Source: an uncultured Acidobacteriia bacterium
Lineage (GTDB): Bacteria > Acidobacteriota > Terriglobia > Bryobacterales > Bryobacteraceae
Direction: 5' to 3'
Length of the DNA stretch: 51,403 nt
Assembly (NCBI GenBank): GCA_903929755.1
Contig: CAIYVZ010000180.1
Coordinates: 1 to 51,403 of the forward strand
Positions 16,448-25,443 of this stretch are shown in pieces. The position numbers were made by a program, and so were the translations under genes. Each line of letters opens with the position of its first letter. The first letter of the stretch is position 1. The notes under the pieces were generated by a model, which did not search any database, had not been told where the DNA came from, and was given only the letters and a program-made list of their open reading frames with translations.

Positions 16448-16795
16448 GTGAGCGTCTTTATACATGACAATTCGAAGGAGTTCCGCCTCGAAGTAAGAGG
16501 CCCTCTGAATGCCGCGGTTGGCGCCGAACTTACCCTGATTTATCAGACGGCGCTCAGTTCTATCCGCGAAATTCCCGCCATCCTCGATCTGCGAAACGTG
16601 GAGAGCATTGATGATGATGGGCAGGGGTTGGTGGACCAATTGACGCAGCAGGGCATGGTGTGTAAATTCGCAGAACCCCTGGCGGAAATGCCCTGCTGGC
16701 AAACGGCGCTGTGTTCCGCCTGGACGTCGATCTGGCTGGGGTCGGTGCCCGCGATGGTGCCCTCACCCTGCCGCGCCCGGGTCCGGTCCAGGTAA
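16448..16795 (+). CDS. Small STAS-like protein with diverged tail
   Basis: This is a 115-residue protein with a GTG start preceded by GAAGGG at 8 nt. Residues 10-70 resemble a STAS fold (FRLEVRGPLNAAVGAEL, then AILDLRNVESIDDDGQGLVDQL), as in anti-sigma-factor antagonists. The usual phosphorylated serine position reads DDDGQG, an acidic variant. After about residue 72 the sequence (Trp-, Cys- and Arg-rich) no longer fits the fold, so a frameshift or a genuinely short domain is possible. It lies 50 nt after the TolC-like gene, probably still on that transcript. The function is uncertain. Confidence 0.5.
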   Translation: MSVFIHDNSKEFRLEVRGPLNAAVGAELTLIYQTALSSIREIPAILDLRNVESIDDDGQGLVDQLTQQGMVCKFAEPLAEMPCWQTALCSAWTSIWLGSVPAMVPSPCRARVRSR

Positions 16796-16799
16796 GCCC

Positions 16800-16898
16800 T
16801 TACATTCGCAGGGCAATCAGGAGCCCGACGGAAACCACCACGTTGGCCCCCAGCAGAAAAACCCCGATGGTCCGCTCTTTGGTCAACTTGAACCACAT
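16800..16898 (-). CDS. Possible 32-residue single-span membrane peptide
   Basis: The minus strand reads MWFKLTKERTIGVFLL followed by a hydrophobic stretch to LLIALRM and a stop, that is, a basic N-terminus and one transmembrane helix. There is no clear ribosome-binding site, and the trxA terminator lies immediately upstream, so expression would need its own promoter. The shape is plausible but it may be chance. Confidence 0.25.
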   Translation of the reverse strand: MWFKLTKERTIGVFLLGANVVVSVGLLIALRM

Positions 16899-16922
16899 GA
16901 ACGGCCGAGCCCAAACTAAATG

Positions 16923-16955
16923 AAAAAAGCCAGCGCAGGGATTTCCCGCACTGGC
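16923..16955 (-). terminator. Rho-independent terminator after trxA
   Basis: On the minus strand GCCAGTGCGGG, a short loop and CCCTGCGCTGGC form a stem of about 11 bp followed by six T. It lies 28 nt past the trxA stop. Confidence 0.85.
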
Positions 16956-16982
16956 CTCTTTCCTAACCTTGAAGTTCTTCGC

Positions 16983-17312
16983 TTACAGGTGCTGGTCGAT
17001 CAGACCCTGCAGATCGCTCTTGCCAGTGGAGCCCACGCGCTGACCGACAACCTGGCCACCCTTGAAAACCAGGATGGTGGGGATGCCGCGGACCTGATAA
17101 CGCTGCGCTGTGGCACCGTTGTTGTCCACGTCAAGCTTGCCAATCTTCGCCTTGCCCAGGTTCTCGGTGGCCAGGGCGTCGATGGTCGGTGCAATCTGCT
17201 GGCACGGGCCGCACCAGACAGCCCAGAAATCCACCACTACGGGTGTCTCAGATTGCAGGACTTCTGTATCCCAGTTGTCGTCCGTGAAGGTCAGTGTGTT
17301 CGGTCCGGCCAT
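16983..17312 (-). CDS. trxA: Thioredoxin
   Basis: This is a 109-residue cytosolic thioredoxin with the redox centre W33-C34-G-P-C37 and the cis-proline motif GIPTILVF followed by GG..V, as in TrxA. It reduces protein disulphides using thioredoxin reductase, which is not in this window. The ATG has an AGAGGA site 8 nt upstream. It lies 40 nt after the glgA stop on the same strand and ends in a clear terminator, so a glgA-trxA transcript is plausible. Confidence 0.96.
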   Translation of the reverse strand: MAGPNTLTFTDDNWDTEVLQSETPVVVDFWAVWCGPCQQIAPTIDALATENLGKAKIGKLDVDNNGATAQRYQVRGIPTILVFKGGQVVGQRVGSTGKSDLQGLIDQHL

Positions 17313-17352
17313 AATTGGTTCCTCTTAATCCTCGTTCAAAGTAGTAGATTCG

Positions 17353-18843
17353 TCAGCCCGCAAAAGGATGCAGGTTACGGTACAGCCTGGAATATTCTGC
17401 CGCCGAAGCGTCCCAGGAGAAATCTTTCGCCATGCCTCGCCGCATCATGCGGCCCCACGCCTCCCGGTCTTCCCAGGCAAGGCAAGCAAGCCGGATCGTG
17501 TCGAGCAGCGCTTTCCCATTGTAATCGGCGAACTTGAATCCGGTCTCCGGGTCAATCGTGTCATCCAGCCCGCCGGTCGCCCGGACCACCGGCACAGTGC
17601 CGTAACGCAGGCTGTATATCTGGTTCAGGCCGCAGGGTTCGTACCGGCTGGGCATCAGGAAAATATCGGAACCCGCTTCAATCCGGTGTGCCAGGGGATC
17701 ATCATACCCAACCCGAATCGCCACTTTGTCCGGAAAACTTGCACGCAGGTGCCGGAAATAATCCTCGTACTTCTGCTCACCGTTGCCCAGCACCACCAGG
17801 AAGACATCATCCTCAGCAAAGAGCGTGTGCCCGATGTTGGCAATCAGGTCAAAACCTTTTTGGTAGGCAAAGCGGGAGACTATGCCCAGCAGGGGACGTC
17901 CCAGCGCACGGTCCGGCAGCCCCATTTCGCGGAGTAACTCCCGTTTACAGGCGAGTTTGCCTTCGAGCGAGTGTGCCGAATAGTGTTCCGGCAACGCTTT
18001 GTCATATTCGGGATTCCAGCGAGAATAGTCCACGCCGTTCACAATGCCGGTTAGCGATCCGGTTCTGGCGCGAAGCAGACCGTCGAGCCCGAAGCCGTGT
18101 TCCGGGGTCTGGATCTCCTGGGCGTAGCGGCGGCTCACCGTGGTCAGGGCGTCGGCGTAAACCAGACCGGCTTTCAGGAAACTGATATTGCCCCAGAACT
18201 CAATCAGGTCGGGCCGGTAGAGCCACTCGGGGAGTGAAACTTCTCCCATTTTCGCGCGCGGGAAGATCCCCTGGTAGCCCAGATTGTGGATCGTCATCAC
18301 GGTACGGGCGGCCATAAAGCGGGGATCGGTCTGGTCGAAGGCCCGTAGATAGACGGGGAGCAGCCCCGTCTGCCAGTCATGGCAGTGGTAGATGTCGGTG
18401 GGGAACAACTCACGGGAAATCTCCAGCGCGGCTTTGCAGAGGACGGCAAACCGGATGTGGTTGTCGCCAAAATCTCCATGCTTGTCGCCGTAGAGCCCTT
18501 CCCGACCGTAAATTCCGGGCTGGTCAACGTAAAAAATCGTCACGCCGTCCTCAACCAGGCGGTAGATCGCCGTGTCGTAAACGGTGCCTCCGAGCGAGAT
18601 GGGCATCCAGTCAACAATGCGTTCGGCGGGGGCACTAAAACCGTGCATATAGCGTGGAATCACTACGCAGACGTCATGTCCGGCTCCGACGAGGGCTTTG
18701 GGGAGGGCTTCAACTACGTCGGCGAGACCGCCGGTTTTCGCCCACGGACTGGCCTCGGAGGAGACCATCATGATTCTGGGCTGAGGGGAAAGCCCTGTTG
18801 GGGGAATGTTTTTAAACTCGGTTCTGGAACGGGAAAGGGGCAT
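17353..18843 (-). CDS. glgA: Glycogen synthase (ADP-glucose, GT5)
   Basis: This protein of about 496 residues transfers glucose from ADP-glucose to a growing alpha-1,4-glucan. Motifs are the N-terminal K36-T-G-G-L-ADVV nucleotide-sugar loop, a YHCHDWQTGL block, TIHNLGYQG, the ..GIVSRFAYQKG block opening the second Rossmann domain, and PSRYEPCGLNQIYSLRYGTVPVVRATGGL near the C-terminus. Length and motifs are normal for bacterial GlgA. The ATG at 18843 is preferred to a TTG six bases upstream. It is transcribed divergently from the TPR gene at 18889, with only 45 nt between starts. Confidence 0.95.
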   Translation of the reverse strand: MPLSRSRTEFKNIPPTGLSPQPRIMMVSSEASPWAKTGGLADVVEALPKALVGAGHDVCVVIPRYMHGFSAPAERIVDWMPISLGGTVYDTAIYRLVEDGVTIFYVDQPGIYGREGLYGDKHGDFGDNHIRFAVLCKAALEISRELFPTDIYHCHDWQTGLLPVYLRAFDQTDPRFMAARTVMTIHNLGYQGIFPRAKMGEVSLPEWLYRPDLIEFWGNISFLKAGLVYADALTTVSRRYAQEIQTPEHGFGLDGLLRARTGSLTGIVNGVDYSRWNPEYDKALPEHYSAHSLEGKLACKRELLREMGLPDRALGRPLLGIVSRFAYQKGFDLIANIGHTLFAEDDVFLVVLGNGEQKYEDYFRHLRASFPDKVAIRVGYDDPLAHRIEAGSDIFLMPSRYEPCGLNQIYSLRYGTVPVVRATGGLDDTIDPETGFKFADYNGKALLDTIRLACLAWEDREAWGRMMRRGMAKDFSWDASAAEYSRLYRNLHPFAG

Positions 18844-18888
18844 CTTCAATCCAAAACAATGTTAAACTAGCCATTCGAGCCAAGCGTT

Positions 18889-20367
18889 TTGAAGCGTCTC
18901 CTCTCTCTCGCCGTCCTTCTCCTCAGCCTCCGTTCTGGTGTGTTCGCCGCAGGTGAATCGTCACAACTGGAAGCCAACGAGAATATTTTCTTCGTGCTCG
19001 CGGCCATTAACGCCGCCGGGTATGACGAAGGCGTCACCCTACCCGATAACAGCCCGCTTCGTCAGCAACTTCGGGAGTACATCGCTTCGCAGAACGTCAA
19101 AGTTCTGCCGGAACTGAAACAGTTCTTCCAGTCCAACAGCCGTCGCAAAACAACCGCCCAGAATTACGCGCAGTATCTCTCTTACGCTCTGTCGGTGACC
19201 GGGGCCCCGGACTTCGGCTGGAAGACTCGCGATGTTGATATCCCGCCAGAGGCGAAAGCCATGGAGGCTTTCACTCCTCTCCTGATCGAATTCTACCGGC
19301 AGGCGAATCTGGAACAACTGTGGCGGCGAGCCCTGCCCGTTTACGAGCGGGAACTGGAAAAGTATCACGCGCCCATCATCTCGATGAGCCAGAAGATTGA
19401 TGGCTACCTGCGTGTGCCCCCTGCCGGCTACCTGGGGCGCCGGTTTCAGGTTTACATCGATCTGCTCTCGGCTCCGCAGCAGGTCCAGGTCCGGAACTAT
19501 GGCGACGATGAATTCGTGATCGTGACGCCGTCGGAGCAGCCCAAGATGTTCGACATCCGGCACGCCTACCTGCACTATCAGGTGGACCCGCTCGTCATCA
19601 AGTACGGCATCGACCTGCAGCAGAAGCGGTCCCTGCTCGATCTGGTGCAACTGACCCCGCTCGACGACAACTACAAGAACGATTTCGTGCTGCTCGCAAA
19701 CGAAAGCCTGATCAAAGCCATCGAAGCCCGCATCGATAAGACCCCGGCCTCAGTGGACATGGCCATGAAACAGGGCTACGTGATGACGAAACTCTTCTCC
19801 GAGCAGCTGCCGGAATTCGAAACCCAGCAGCAGGGCCTGCGCTTCTACCTGGAGGACATGGTGAAAGCGATTGACCTGAAGGCGGAGTCGGCGCGTATTT
19901 CGGCCATCAAGTTCGATTCGAGCCAGTTGCAGCGTAAGGGCAAGCAGATTATTACCCAGATCGCGCCCGATCGCTCCCAGGCGGCCAAGACCAACGAACA
20001 GGCTGAAAGCTTCTATTCTCAGAAGAATCTCGAAAAGGCGCGGGAGCTTTTCCTCAAGTCGCTGCAGCAGACGGGCACAGACGAAGATCACTCTCAGGCG
20101 TGGTTTGGGCTGGCCAAAATCGCGGCACTGGCGAAGCAACCGGACGCCGCTGTTAAACTTTTCGACAAGGCTCTCACCTCCTCGCCCGATCCGTTTACGA
20201 AGGGCTGGAGTTATGTTTACCTCGCGCGGCTTGCCAGAGCAGCGAACGAGCCGGATAAGGCGGCACAGTACTACAAGCTGGCGCTGGCCGTTTCCGGGGC
20301 ATCTCAGGGTGCGCTGGACGCGGCTACCAAAGAAGCTAAATCATTAACTCAGGAGACATCCAAATGA
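18889..20367 (+). CDS. Exported TPR-repeat protein
   Basis: This 492-residue protein starts at a TTG codon (no in-frame ATG fits) with a signal peptide MKRLLSLAVLLLSLRSGVFA. Residues 30-330 form a helical domain without a known family, containing DIRHAYLHYQVDPLVIKYG, vaguely like a degenerate peptidase helix. The C-terminal 120 residues are TPR-like (NEQAESFYSQKNLEKARELF, AWFGLAKIAALAKQPDAAVKLFDKAL, YLARLARAANEPDKAAQYYKLAL). It probably works in the periplasm as a protein-binding scaffold. Its stop overlaps the next gene (ATGA), so the two TPR proteins are likely translated together. Confidence 0.85.
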   Translation: MKRLLSLAVLLLSLRSGVFAAGESSQLEANENIFFVLAAINAAGYDEGVTLPDNSPLRQQLREYIASQNVKVLPELKQFFQSNSRRKTTAQNYAQYLSYALSVTGAPDFGWKTRDVDIPPEAKAMEAFTPLLIEFYRQANLEQLWRRALPVYERELEKYHAPIISMSQKIDGYLRVPPAGYLGRRFQVYIDLLSAPQQVQVRNYGDDEFVIVTPSEQPKMFDIRHAYLHYQVDPLVIKYGIDLQQKRSLLDLVQLTPLDDNYKNDFVLLANESLIKAIEARIDKTPASVDMAMKQGYVMTKLFSEQLPEFETQQQGLRFYLEDMVKAIDLKAESARISAIKFDSSQLQRKGKQIITQIAPDRSQAAKTNEQAESFYSQKNLEKARELFLKSLQQTGTDEDHSQAWFGLAKIAALAKQPDAAVKLFDKALTSSPDPFTKGWSYVYLARLARAANEPDKAAQYYKLALAVSGASQGALDAATKEAKSLTQETSK

Positions 20368-21110
20368 GGCGTTCCGCCATATTTACCGCCATTCTGCTTG
20401 CCGCCGCTGTTTCAGCGTTCCCCCAGGGCAAGCAAATGAAGCCAAAGACCAAGAACGAAGCCACGGCCATCCAGGCCATGTTGTCGGCTCCCGATCCGAC
20501 TGCGCGCATCAAGGCCGCTGACGATCTGATCACGAAGTTCGCCGACACGGAATTCAAGGCGTTTGCCCTATTTCTGGAAGCCGATGCCTACGCGCAGCTT
20601 GGCAACTCGGAAAAAGCCATCGTCTACGGCGAGCAGACCATTGAAGCCGATCCGAAGAATTATCAGGCGCAGGTTTTGCTGGCCAAGACGTACGCGCAGA
20701 CCACCAAGCCGAACGATCTGGACAAAGAAGAGAAGCTCAAGAAGTCCGCGAAGTACGCTGCCGACGCGATTGAAAACCTGAAGACCGCTGAAAAGCCGAA
20801 TCCGCAGCTGACCGACCCGCAGTGGACCGAAATGAAGAATGATTTCGAAGGCCAGGCAAACCTCGCCCTCGGCATCAACGCCGCGTATCACAACAAAATG
20901 GACGAAGCCAATGCCGCATTCGGCAAGGTGGCTACTCTTGATACCGATCCGGTTGACCTCATCCGCGCCGGTCGCGTTCTCATCGACCTGAAGAAGTATG
21001 CCGCTGCGATTCCGTGGTTCGAGAAGGTGGAAACTTCCCCGAACGCTCAGGATCAGATTAAGGCCATTGCCAAGAGCGATAAAGCCCGCGCTCAGGCGAT
21101 GTTGAAGTAG
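20364..21110 (+). CDS. Exported TPR-repeat protein, second of pair
   Basis: This 248-residue protein has a signal peptide (MRRSAIFTAILLAAAVSAFPQG) and TPR motifs: residues 67-100 (AFALFLEADAYAQLGNSEKAIVYGEQTIEADPKN), and a weaker unit at about 165-200 (AAYHNKMDEANAAFGKVATLD), continuing to the C-terminus. Such proteins bind partner peptides. Its start is fused to the upstream stop by an ATGA overlap, and the two probably act in one complex. The partner is unknown. Confidence 0.85.
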   Translation: MRRSAIFTAILLAAAVSAFPQGKQMKPKTKNEATAIQAMLSAPDPTARIKAADDLITKFADTEFKAFALFLEADAYAQLGNSEKAIVYGEQTIEADPKNYQAQVLLAKTYAQTTKPNDLDKEEKLKKSAKYAADAIENLKTAEKPNPQLTDPQWTEMKNDFEGQANLALGINAAYHNKMDEANAAFGKVATLDTDPVDLIRAGRVLIDLKKYAAAIPWFEKVETSPNAQDQIKAIAKSDKARAQAMLK

Positions 21111-21146
21111 GATCGGCCACTGGCTGACTGTCTCGACTTCAATAAA

Positions 21147-21902
21147 ATGAAACCCAATCTCGAGGATCTGGAAAAGCTTCTCGGGTATTCCTTTAACGAT
21201 CGAGCCCTCCTCGTTCGCGCTCTGACTCACAGTTCGAGCGCGAATGAGGCGGGTGATTCGTCGAACTCTTCTTTGGGCCCACTGGACAACGAACGCCTGG
21301 AATTCCTGGGCGATTCGATTCTTGGCTGGCTCGTGAGTGAACTTCTTTTTCAGCGCTTTCCTGGCTTTAACGAAGGCCAGCTCTCCCTCCTTAAAAATCA
21401 CCTGGTTAGTTCCAGTCACCTGCAATACGCTGCCCGCCAGCTGCAGTTGGGGGAATTCCTCCAGCTGGGAAAGGGCGAGGAGAGTGCCGGTGGCCGCGGC
21501 AAACAGCGTCTGCTGGTGAATACGTTTGAGGCTGTTTTAGCCGCAATTTATTTGGATGGTGGCGTGGAAGCAGCCCGCCTCCTGATTGTGGCCCATGCGC
21601 TGCCCGAAACGGTTGAACTGGAGCGGATGGCAGGCTGCGGGCCACCGCAGGACTACCGTGCAGAACTTGATCGTATTTCCAGGGAACGGGATCTCTCGCG
21701 GCCCGAGTACCGGCTTGTTTCGGAATCCGGGCCCGGGCACGCCCGCGTCTTTACCGTGGAAGCTCGATTGGGGAAAGACCTGGTTTTTTCGGCGGACGGG
21801 CCTTCGAAAAAAGCCGCTGCGCATAAAGCTGCGCAAGAGATCTGCCGCAGGCTGAGTCCGAATGGTGTTGTAGAGCTTAGTGTCGAGACATCGTCCCGGT
21901 AG
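21147..21902 (+). CDS. rnc: Ribonuclease III
   Basis: This 251-residue enzyme cuts double-stranded RNA in rRNA maturation and mRNA turnover. The catalytic domain carries NERLEFLGDS (E49, E52 and D56) and the second metal-binding helix NTFEAVLAAIYLDGG, where the first acidic position is Asn125 instead of the Asp of E. coli; E128 is kept. A double-stranded RNA-binding domain occupies about residues 165-240, ending GPSKKAAAHKAAQEICRRL. It follows the TPR pair by 36 nt and is convergent with the subtilase gene. Confidence 0.96.
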   Translation: MKPNLEDLEKLLGYSFNDRALLVRALTHSSSANEAGDSSNSSLGPLDNERLEFLGDSILGWLVSELLFQRFPGFNEGQLSLLKNHLVSSSHLQYAARQLQLGEFLQLGKGEESAGGRGKQRLLVNTFEAVLAAIYLDGGVEAARLLIVAHALPETVELERMAGCGPPQDYRAELDRISRERDLSRPEYRLVSESGPGHARVFTVEARLGKDLVFSADGPSKKAAAHKAAQEICRRLSPNGVVELSVETSSR

Positions 21903-21988
21903 CGGTCGATAAAAGCCGTCGGGCCTGGTTTACTTCGAGGCTGGTTTACTTCGAGCCTACCTTAATGGAATCGTCCCGGCAGCGGTCG
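21890..21988. repeat. Direct repeats at a convergent gene junction
   Basis: A 19-bp sequence ATCGTCCCGG(T/C)AGCGGTCG occurs at 21890-21908 (end of rnc) and 21970-21988 (end of the subtilase gene), 18 of 19 bases identical and 80 bp apart. Between them a 16-bp unit CTGGTTTACTTCGAGG is tandemly repeated at 21925-21956 with one mismatch. Confidence 0.7.
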
Positions 21989-24900
21989 CTCCGCCAATGG
22001 TTAGCGTGACGGGCTGGCTTCCAGCCGGAATGTTGGACGGTACCGTTACATTGATTTGGTACAGCCCCGGCAGGCCAGGCGTCAGGCCACTAAACAGAAC
22101 CTGTGCGTTCTGCCCCCCGATGTTCACCACCGGTGTCGCCACGGTTTGAGAAAGCGTGGTCAGGGACGCCGCCTCACCTGATGCGGGCGCATTACCCACC
22201 GTGCCCAAGCCATTCGCATACAGGGCTACAACGGTGCCCCGTGTGGCAGGCTCCTTTACCGTGATGACAGGGCTGAAGTAGTTCAGGGGATCGATGGCGG
22301 CCACTATGCCGGAACCGATCGGATTTTCGAAAAACGCGGGTGCCGCATCGGCCAGAGGTACGGTAACCACGTTCCCGGGTACGCCATTGACGATCACCTT
22401 GACTTGCGCGACTTTCTGGCCTGTAACCTCCCAGGGAACCTGCGCATTGATCTGCCCCGAACTGACGAAGACCAGCCGTGCCGGAGTGCTGATGCCCGCC
22501 GCCGGAACATCAAAGCTGACCGTTACATGTTCAATCGCAACTGGCAGACGAGCGGTTGAGGTTACCGCGATGGTGTCCGCCAGCCCGCTCCCGTAGATCG
22601 AGAAATATGAACCCGGAGCCAGGGGCCCCGCCTTCCCTGCCGCCGGAACCACGCCACCGGGCGAAATGGCCGGAGGCTGCCGGATATTTCCGGTAAAGGT
22701 GTATTGGAACTGGTTGGTTGACGAACAGGCTCCCAGACAGCCATCAATCGAGTAGGAACCGGCAGTGTCGCCAGCGGTTACCCCAATGGAAGCGAAGCCC
22801 CAGGCATCCGTTCGCGCTGTCGTCGCACTCAGCTTCATGGGGACGGAGCCGGAGTTCACCAGGAAATTTGCGACCGAATTGGGAATGGCCACTCCATTCA
22901 CGTCCGTTACCCGAAAAATAATGGATCCTGAGGGGAGTGCCTGGCCTATGGCACCGTCATTGCCGTCGCCCGAGATTGGAATGAAATTCCCGGCGCGGGT
23001 GCTGCCAACAACGAACATCCAGGGCACGCGCAGCGGGACGCTGCCGCCGGTAATCGTCACGGATCCATAGTAAACGCCGACTGCGGGCGCAGTTCCGGTC
23101 ACCGACAGCGTTACGGGCAGGGAGGCCCCGGCCGCCACCGTTAAACTTGTTTTGTCCAAAGAAATCGGAGCCGAAATTGCCGACGCGATGCTGGTGACCG
23201 CCAGGGTAAGCGACAACGGTGACGCTCCGGTATTGGCGATCTGCAGAACCTGCCTTAAGGGCAGCGAGGCCGACGCCACGGCGCCAAATGACACGCTCGC
23301 CGGGGATACCGTCACGCTTGTCTGGATCGCCAGGTTGGCCAGCAATCGGCCACCGCCGGTCTGGGTCACCTTTACCGGGTCGCCGGAATCATTATTCAGG
23401 ACGTCCTGAGCGGCCGTATTCACCAGCGCTGATTTCACCTGTGCGGCCGAATAGCCAGGATGGGCCTGTTTTACCAGCGCAGAGGCTCCCGCCGCGAGGG
23501 ATGTGGCGAAACTGGTTCCCGCAGCCCCTATGTAACCGGTGGCGCTGTAGAGATCTCCCAGCGGATCCCAGCTCTGCGCCCCCATGTAGATCAAATCGCC
23601 GTTCTGCCCGCCGCCGGCGACCGTCACCAGGTCCGGCTTAATCGCGTTCGTACCCGTGGTGGGCCCCATTGAGGAGTAGTAGACCAATTCATTCGGATTG
23701 ACAGAGACCAGGTCGGCACCGGAAGGGTCGATAATCACGGTGGCGCCCGGGTTCGTTTCGAGGTACGCCTTAAGATTCACGCCATCGGAATTCGCCAGAA
23801 TCACGGCTTGTTGCCCAAAGGTGCCCAGGTTCGAGGGGGATATCGGCCACGCCGCGTCGTCCGGATAATCGTAGAAAATCACCGCGGTGGCCCCAGCGTC
23901 CACGGCATTCTGCATCTTTGCCGAAAAAGCGCAAGCCGCATCGCCCACCGGCCCGCGCTGAATCAGCGCAAAGGAATTCGCCAGAGAGCCTGATGGCAGG
24001 GGGACGCACGCATAGCCATCATTACCCAGCCGAGCGACGTCTACCAGAGGCGCGGCGTATGCTCCGTACGGCGCGAAGGCATCGGTTGGCTGTGCTGAAA
24101 TCGCACTTAGGTTGGCCGGGACACGGGCACCTGGAACGCGCACCGCAGGGGTAAATCCGTGGGAATTCGAAGTGCCTCCCACGGTGATTACGGAGGGTGC
24201 GGTGCCTGGTGATGAAATGGAGCCGAAAGTGGGGTAATCGAGGCCTTGCGCTCCCGCGTTACCTGCTGCTACTACGATCAGAGCACCCTTTTGGGCTGCC
24301 GCCTCAAACGCCGCACCAGCCAGGTCACAGGGAACTCCGGCGCTCTTTCCGCAAGCGAGGCCCGCCTCGGAGGCACCCGTGAAAGCCACGGTTCCCACCG
24401 ACAGGGCGATCACGTCCATACCATCGGCAATGGCGTCTTCAAGAGCCGCGATCAAAACGTCGTCCGTAGTGACATCGTTTACCTGTGGCGAACCGAACAC
24501 CTTGTAGCTGCCGATCCAGGCCTTCGGCGCAACCCCGCTGACCGGCACCGCACCCACACTGGTATTTCCCGCCGCTGCGGTTGCCACTGCCGTGCCGTGG
24601 CCGGACCTGTCGCGTGCCGAGTAGTCATCCGGCTTAGTAAGTGCGGGGTTTATGGTTCCCGTTCCCACTGCCAGTTGGCGAACATAGCTCCTGGCGACAA
24701 TTACCTTGCTGTTCGTAAAGTCTCTGCAGTTGGCAGGCGTATCGCATTTGGGGAAGCCCGCAGGTGCCTGCAAGGTGTTGTCCTGCAGCGAGGGATGCGT
24801 CTGATCAACGCCCGTGTCCAGGAGTCCGATCCTGATGCCCTTGCCGGCGCCCGAAAACCCGCCGACGTCGGGCCAGGCCAGATCGGCGCCCGTCAAAGGC

Positions 24901-25259
24901 AGGGCTTTATTTAGTAATTTCTTGTACTTTCGGAGCAGGACCACGCCCGCGACGCCCGGCAGTTTCTCCAACTGAGTAACCTGATCCGGTGTCGCGGCTA
25001 CAAATACCGCATTCAGCAGCAGCGACGATGATCCGGTTATGGAAAACTGCTGGTCTTCAAGCCGAGCCCGGAGGATCTTCTGCTGTGTCTCCAGGTGTAC
25101 CCTTGCGGCTGCTGCGCCTGGTGAGAACATGTCCGCCCGAGTGGCAAACCTGGCTGCGACTGACGGCTCCGTCAGAATTACGGCGTACCGTTCCGCCACC
25201 TGGGCAACGCAAGGCATCGTCAGCAAGAGAAGGGCGAAGAGTCTGTGGATTGAGATCAT
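21957..25259 (-). CDS. Secreted subtilisin-like protease with Solibacter-type C-terminal domain
   Basis: This protein of about 1100 residues has a signal peptide (MISIHRLFALLLLTMPCVAQ), an inhibitor-like propeptide (about 25-110), and an S8 catalytic domain with D148 (GLLDTGVD), H221 (SGHGTAVA) and S583 (GTSFATSLAAGAS). A protease-associated insert (about 400-520, with DAGATAVIFYDYPDD) sits between H and S. Fn3/Ig-like beta domains follow (about 630-850). The last 220 residues are a TIGR03437-like domain (APGSYFSIYGSGLA, QINAQVPW, GLYQINVTVP). It is probably surface-bound or secreted and degrades proteins for nutrition. The ATG at 25259 is chosen over a TTG 21 nt upstream. Confidence 0.93.
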   Translation of the reverse strand: MISIHRLFALLLLTMPCVAQVAERYAVILTEPSVAARFATRADMFSPGAAAARVHLETQQKILRARLEDQQFSITGSSSLLLNAVFVAATPDQVTQLEKLPGVAGVVLLRKYKKLLNKALPLTGADLAWPDVGGFSGAGKGIRIGLLDTGVDQTHPSLQDNTLQAPAGFPKCDTPANCRDFTNSKVIVARSYVRQLAVGTGTINPALTKPDDYSARDRSGHGTAVATAAAGNTSVGAVPVSGVAPKAWIGSYKVFGSPQVNDVTTDDVLIAALEDAIADGMDVIALSVGTVAFTGASEAGLACGKSAGVPCDLAGAAFEAAAQKGALIVVAAGNAGAQGLDYPTFGSISSPGTAPSVITVGGTSNSHGFTPAVRVPGARVPANLSAISAQPTDAFAPYGAYAAPLVDVARLGNDGYACVPLPSGSLANSFALIQRGPVGDAACAFSAKMQNAVDAGATAVIFYDYPDDAAWPISPSNLGTFGQQAVILANSDGVNLKAYLETNPGATVIIDPSGADLVSVNPNELVYYSSMGPTTGTNAIKPDLVTVAGGGQNGDLIYMGAQSWDPLGDLYSATGYIGAAGTSFATSLAAGASALVKQAHPGYSAAQVKSALVNTAAQDVLNNDSGDPVKVTQTGGGRLLANLAIQTSVTVSPASVSFGAVASASLPLRQVLQIANTGASPLSLTLAVTSIASAISAPISLDKTSLTVAAGASLPVTLSVTGTAPAVGVYYGSVTITGGSVPLRVPWMFVVGSTRAGNFIPISGDGNDGAIGQALPSGSIIFRVTDVNGVAIPNSVANFLVNSGSVPMKLSATTARTDAWGFASIGVTAGDTAGSYSIDGCLGACSSTNQFQYTFTGNIRQPPAISPGGVVPAAGKAGPLAPGSYFSIYGSGLADTIAVTSTARLPVAIEHVTVSFDVPAAGISTPARLVFVSSGQINAQVPWEVTGQKVAQVKVIVNGVPGNVVTVPLADAAPAFFENPIGSGIVAAIDPLNYFSPVITVKEPATRGTVVALYANGLGTVGNAPASGEAASLTTLSQTVATPVVNIGGQNAQVLFSGLTPGLPGLYQINVTVPSNIPAGSQPVTLTIGGATAAGTIPLR

Positions 25260-25384
25260 TCGTTCTATCGAAAGTACCAAGTTCTTCGAACGCTGTTGCC
25301 CGACTGCCGGTTTCGGCTCATTTTCGGGCGGATAGCTGCCATCGAGGGCATCCGACCCCGGTCTTTAGGCGGCCCCTCCGCAAC

Positions 25385-25424
25385 AAAAATGGCCGGAACC
25401 GCATTCTGCGAGCCCCGGCCATTT
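25385..25424 (-). terminator. Rho-independent terminator after the quinoprotein gene
   Basis: On the minus strand AAATGGCCGG (25424-25415), an 18-nt loop and CCGGCCATTT (25396-25387) form a perfect 10-bp stem running into TTTTTG. It lies 20 nt past the stop at 25444 and separates the cytochrome/quinoprotein pair from the subtilase gene. Confidence 0.85.
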
Positions 25425-25443
25425 CTTTATTCTTGCCCGTCTG

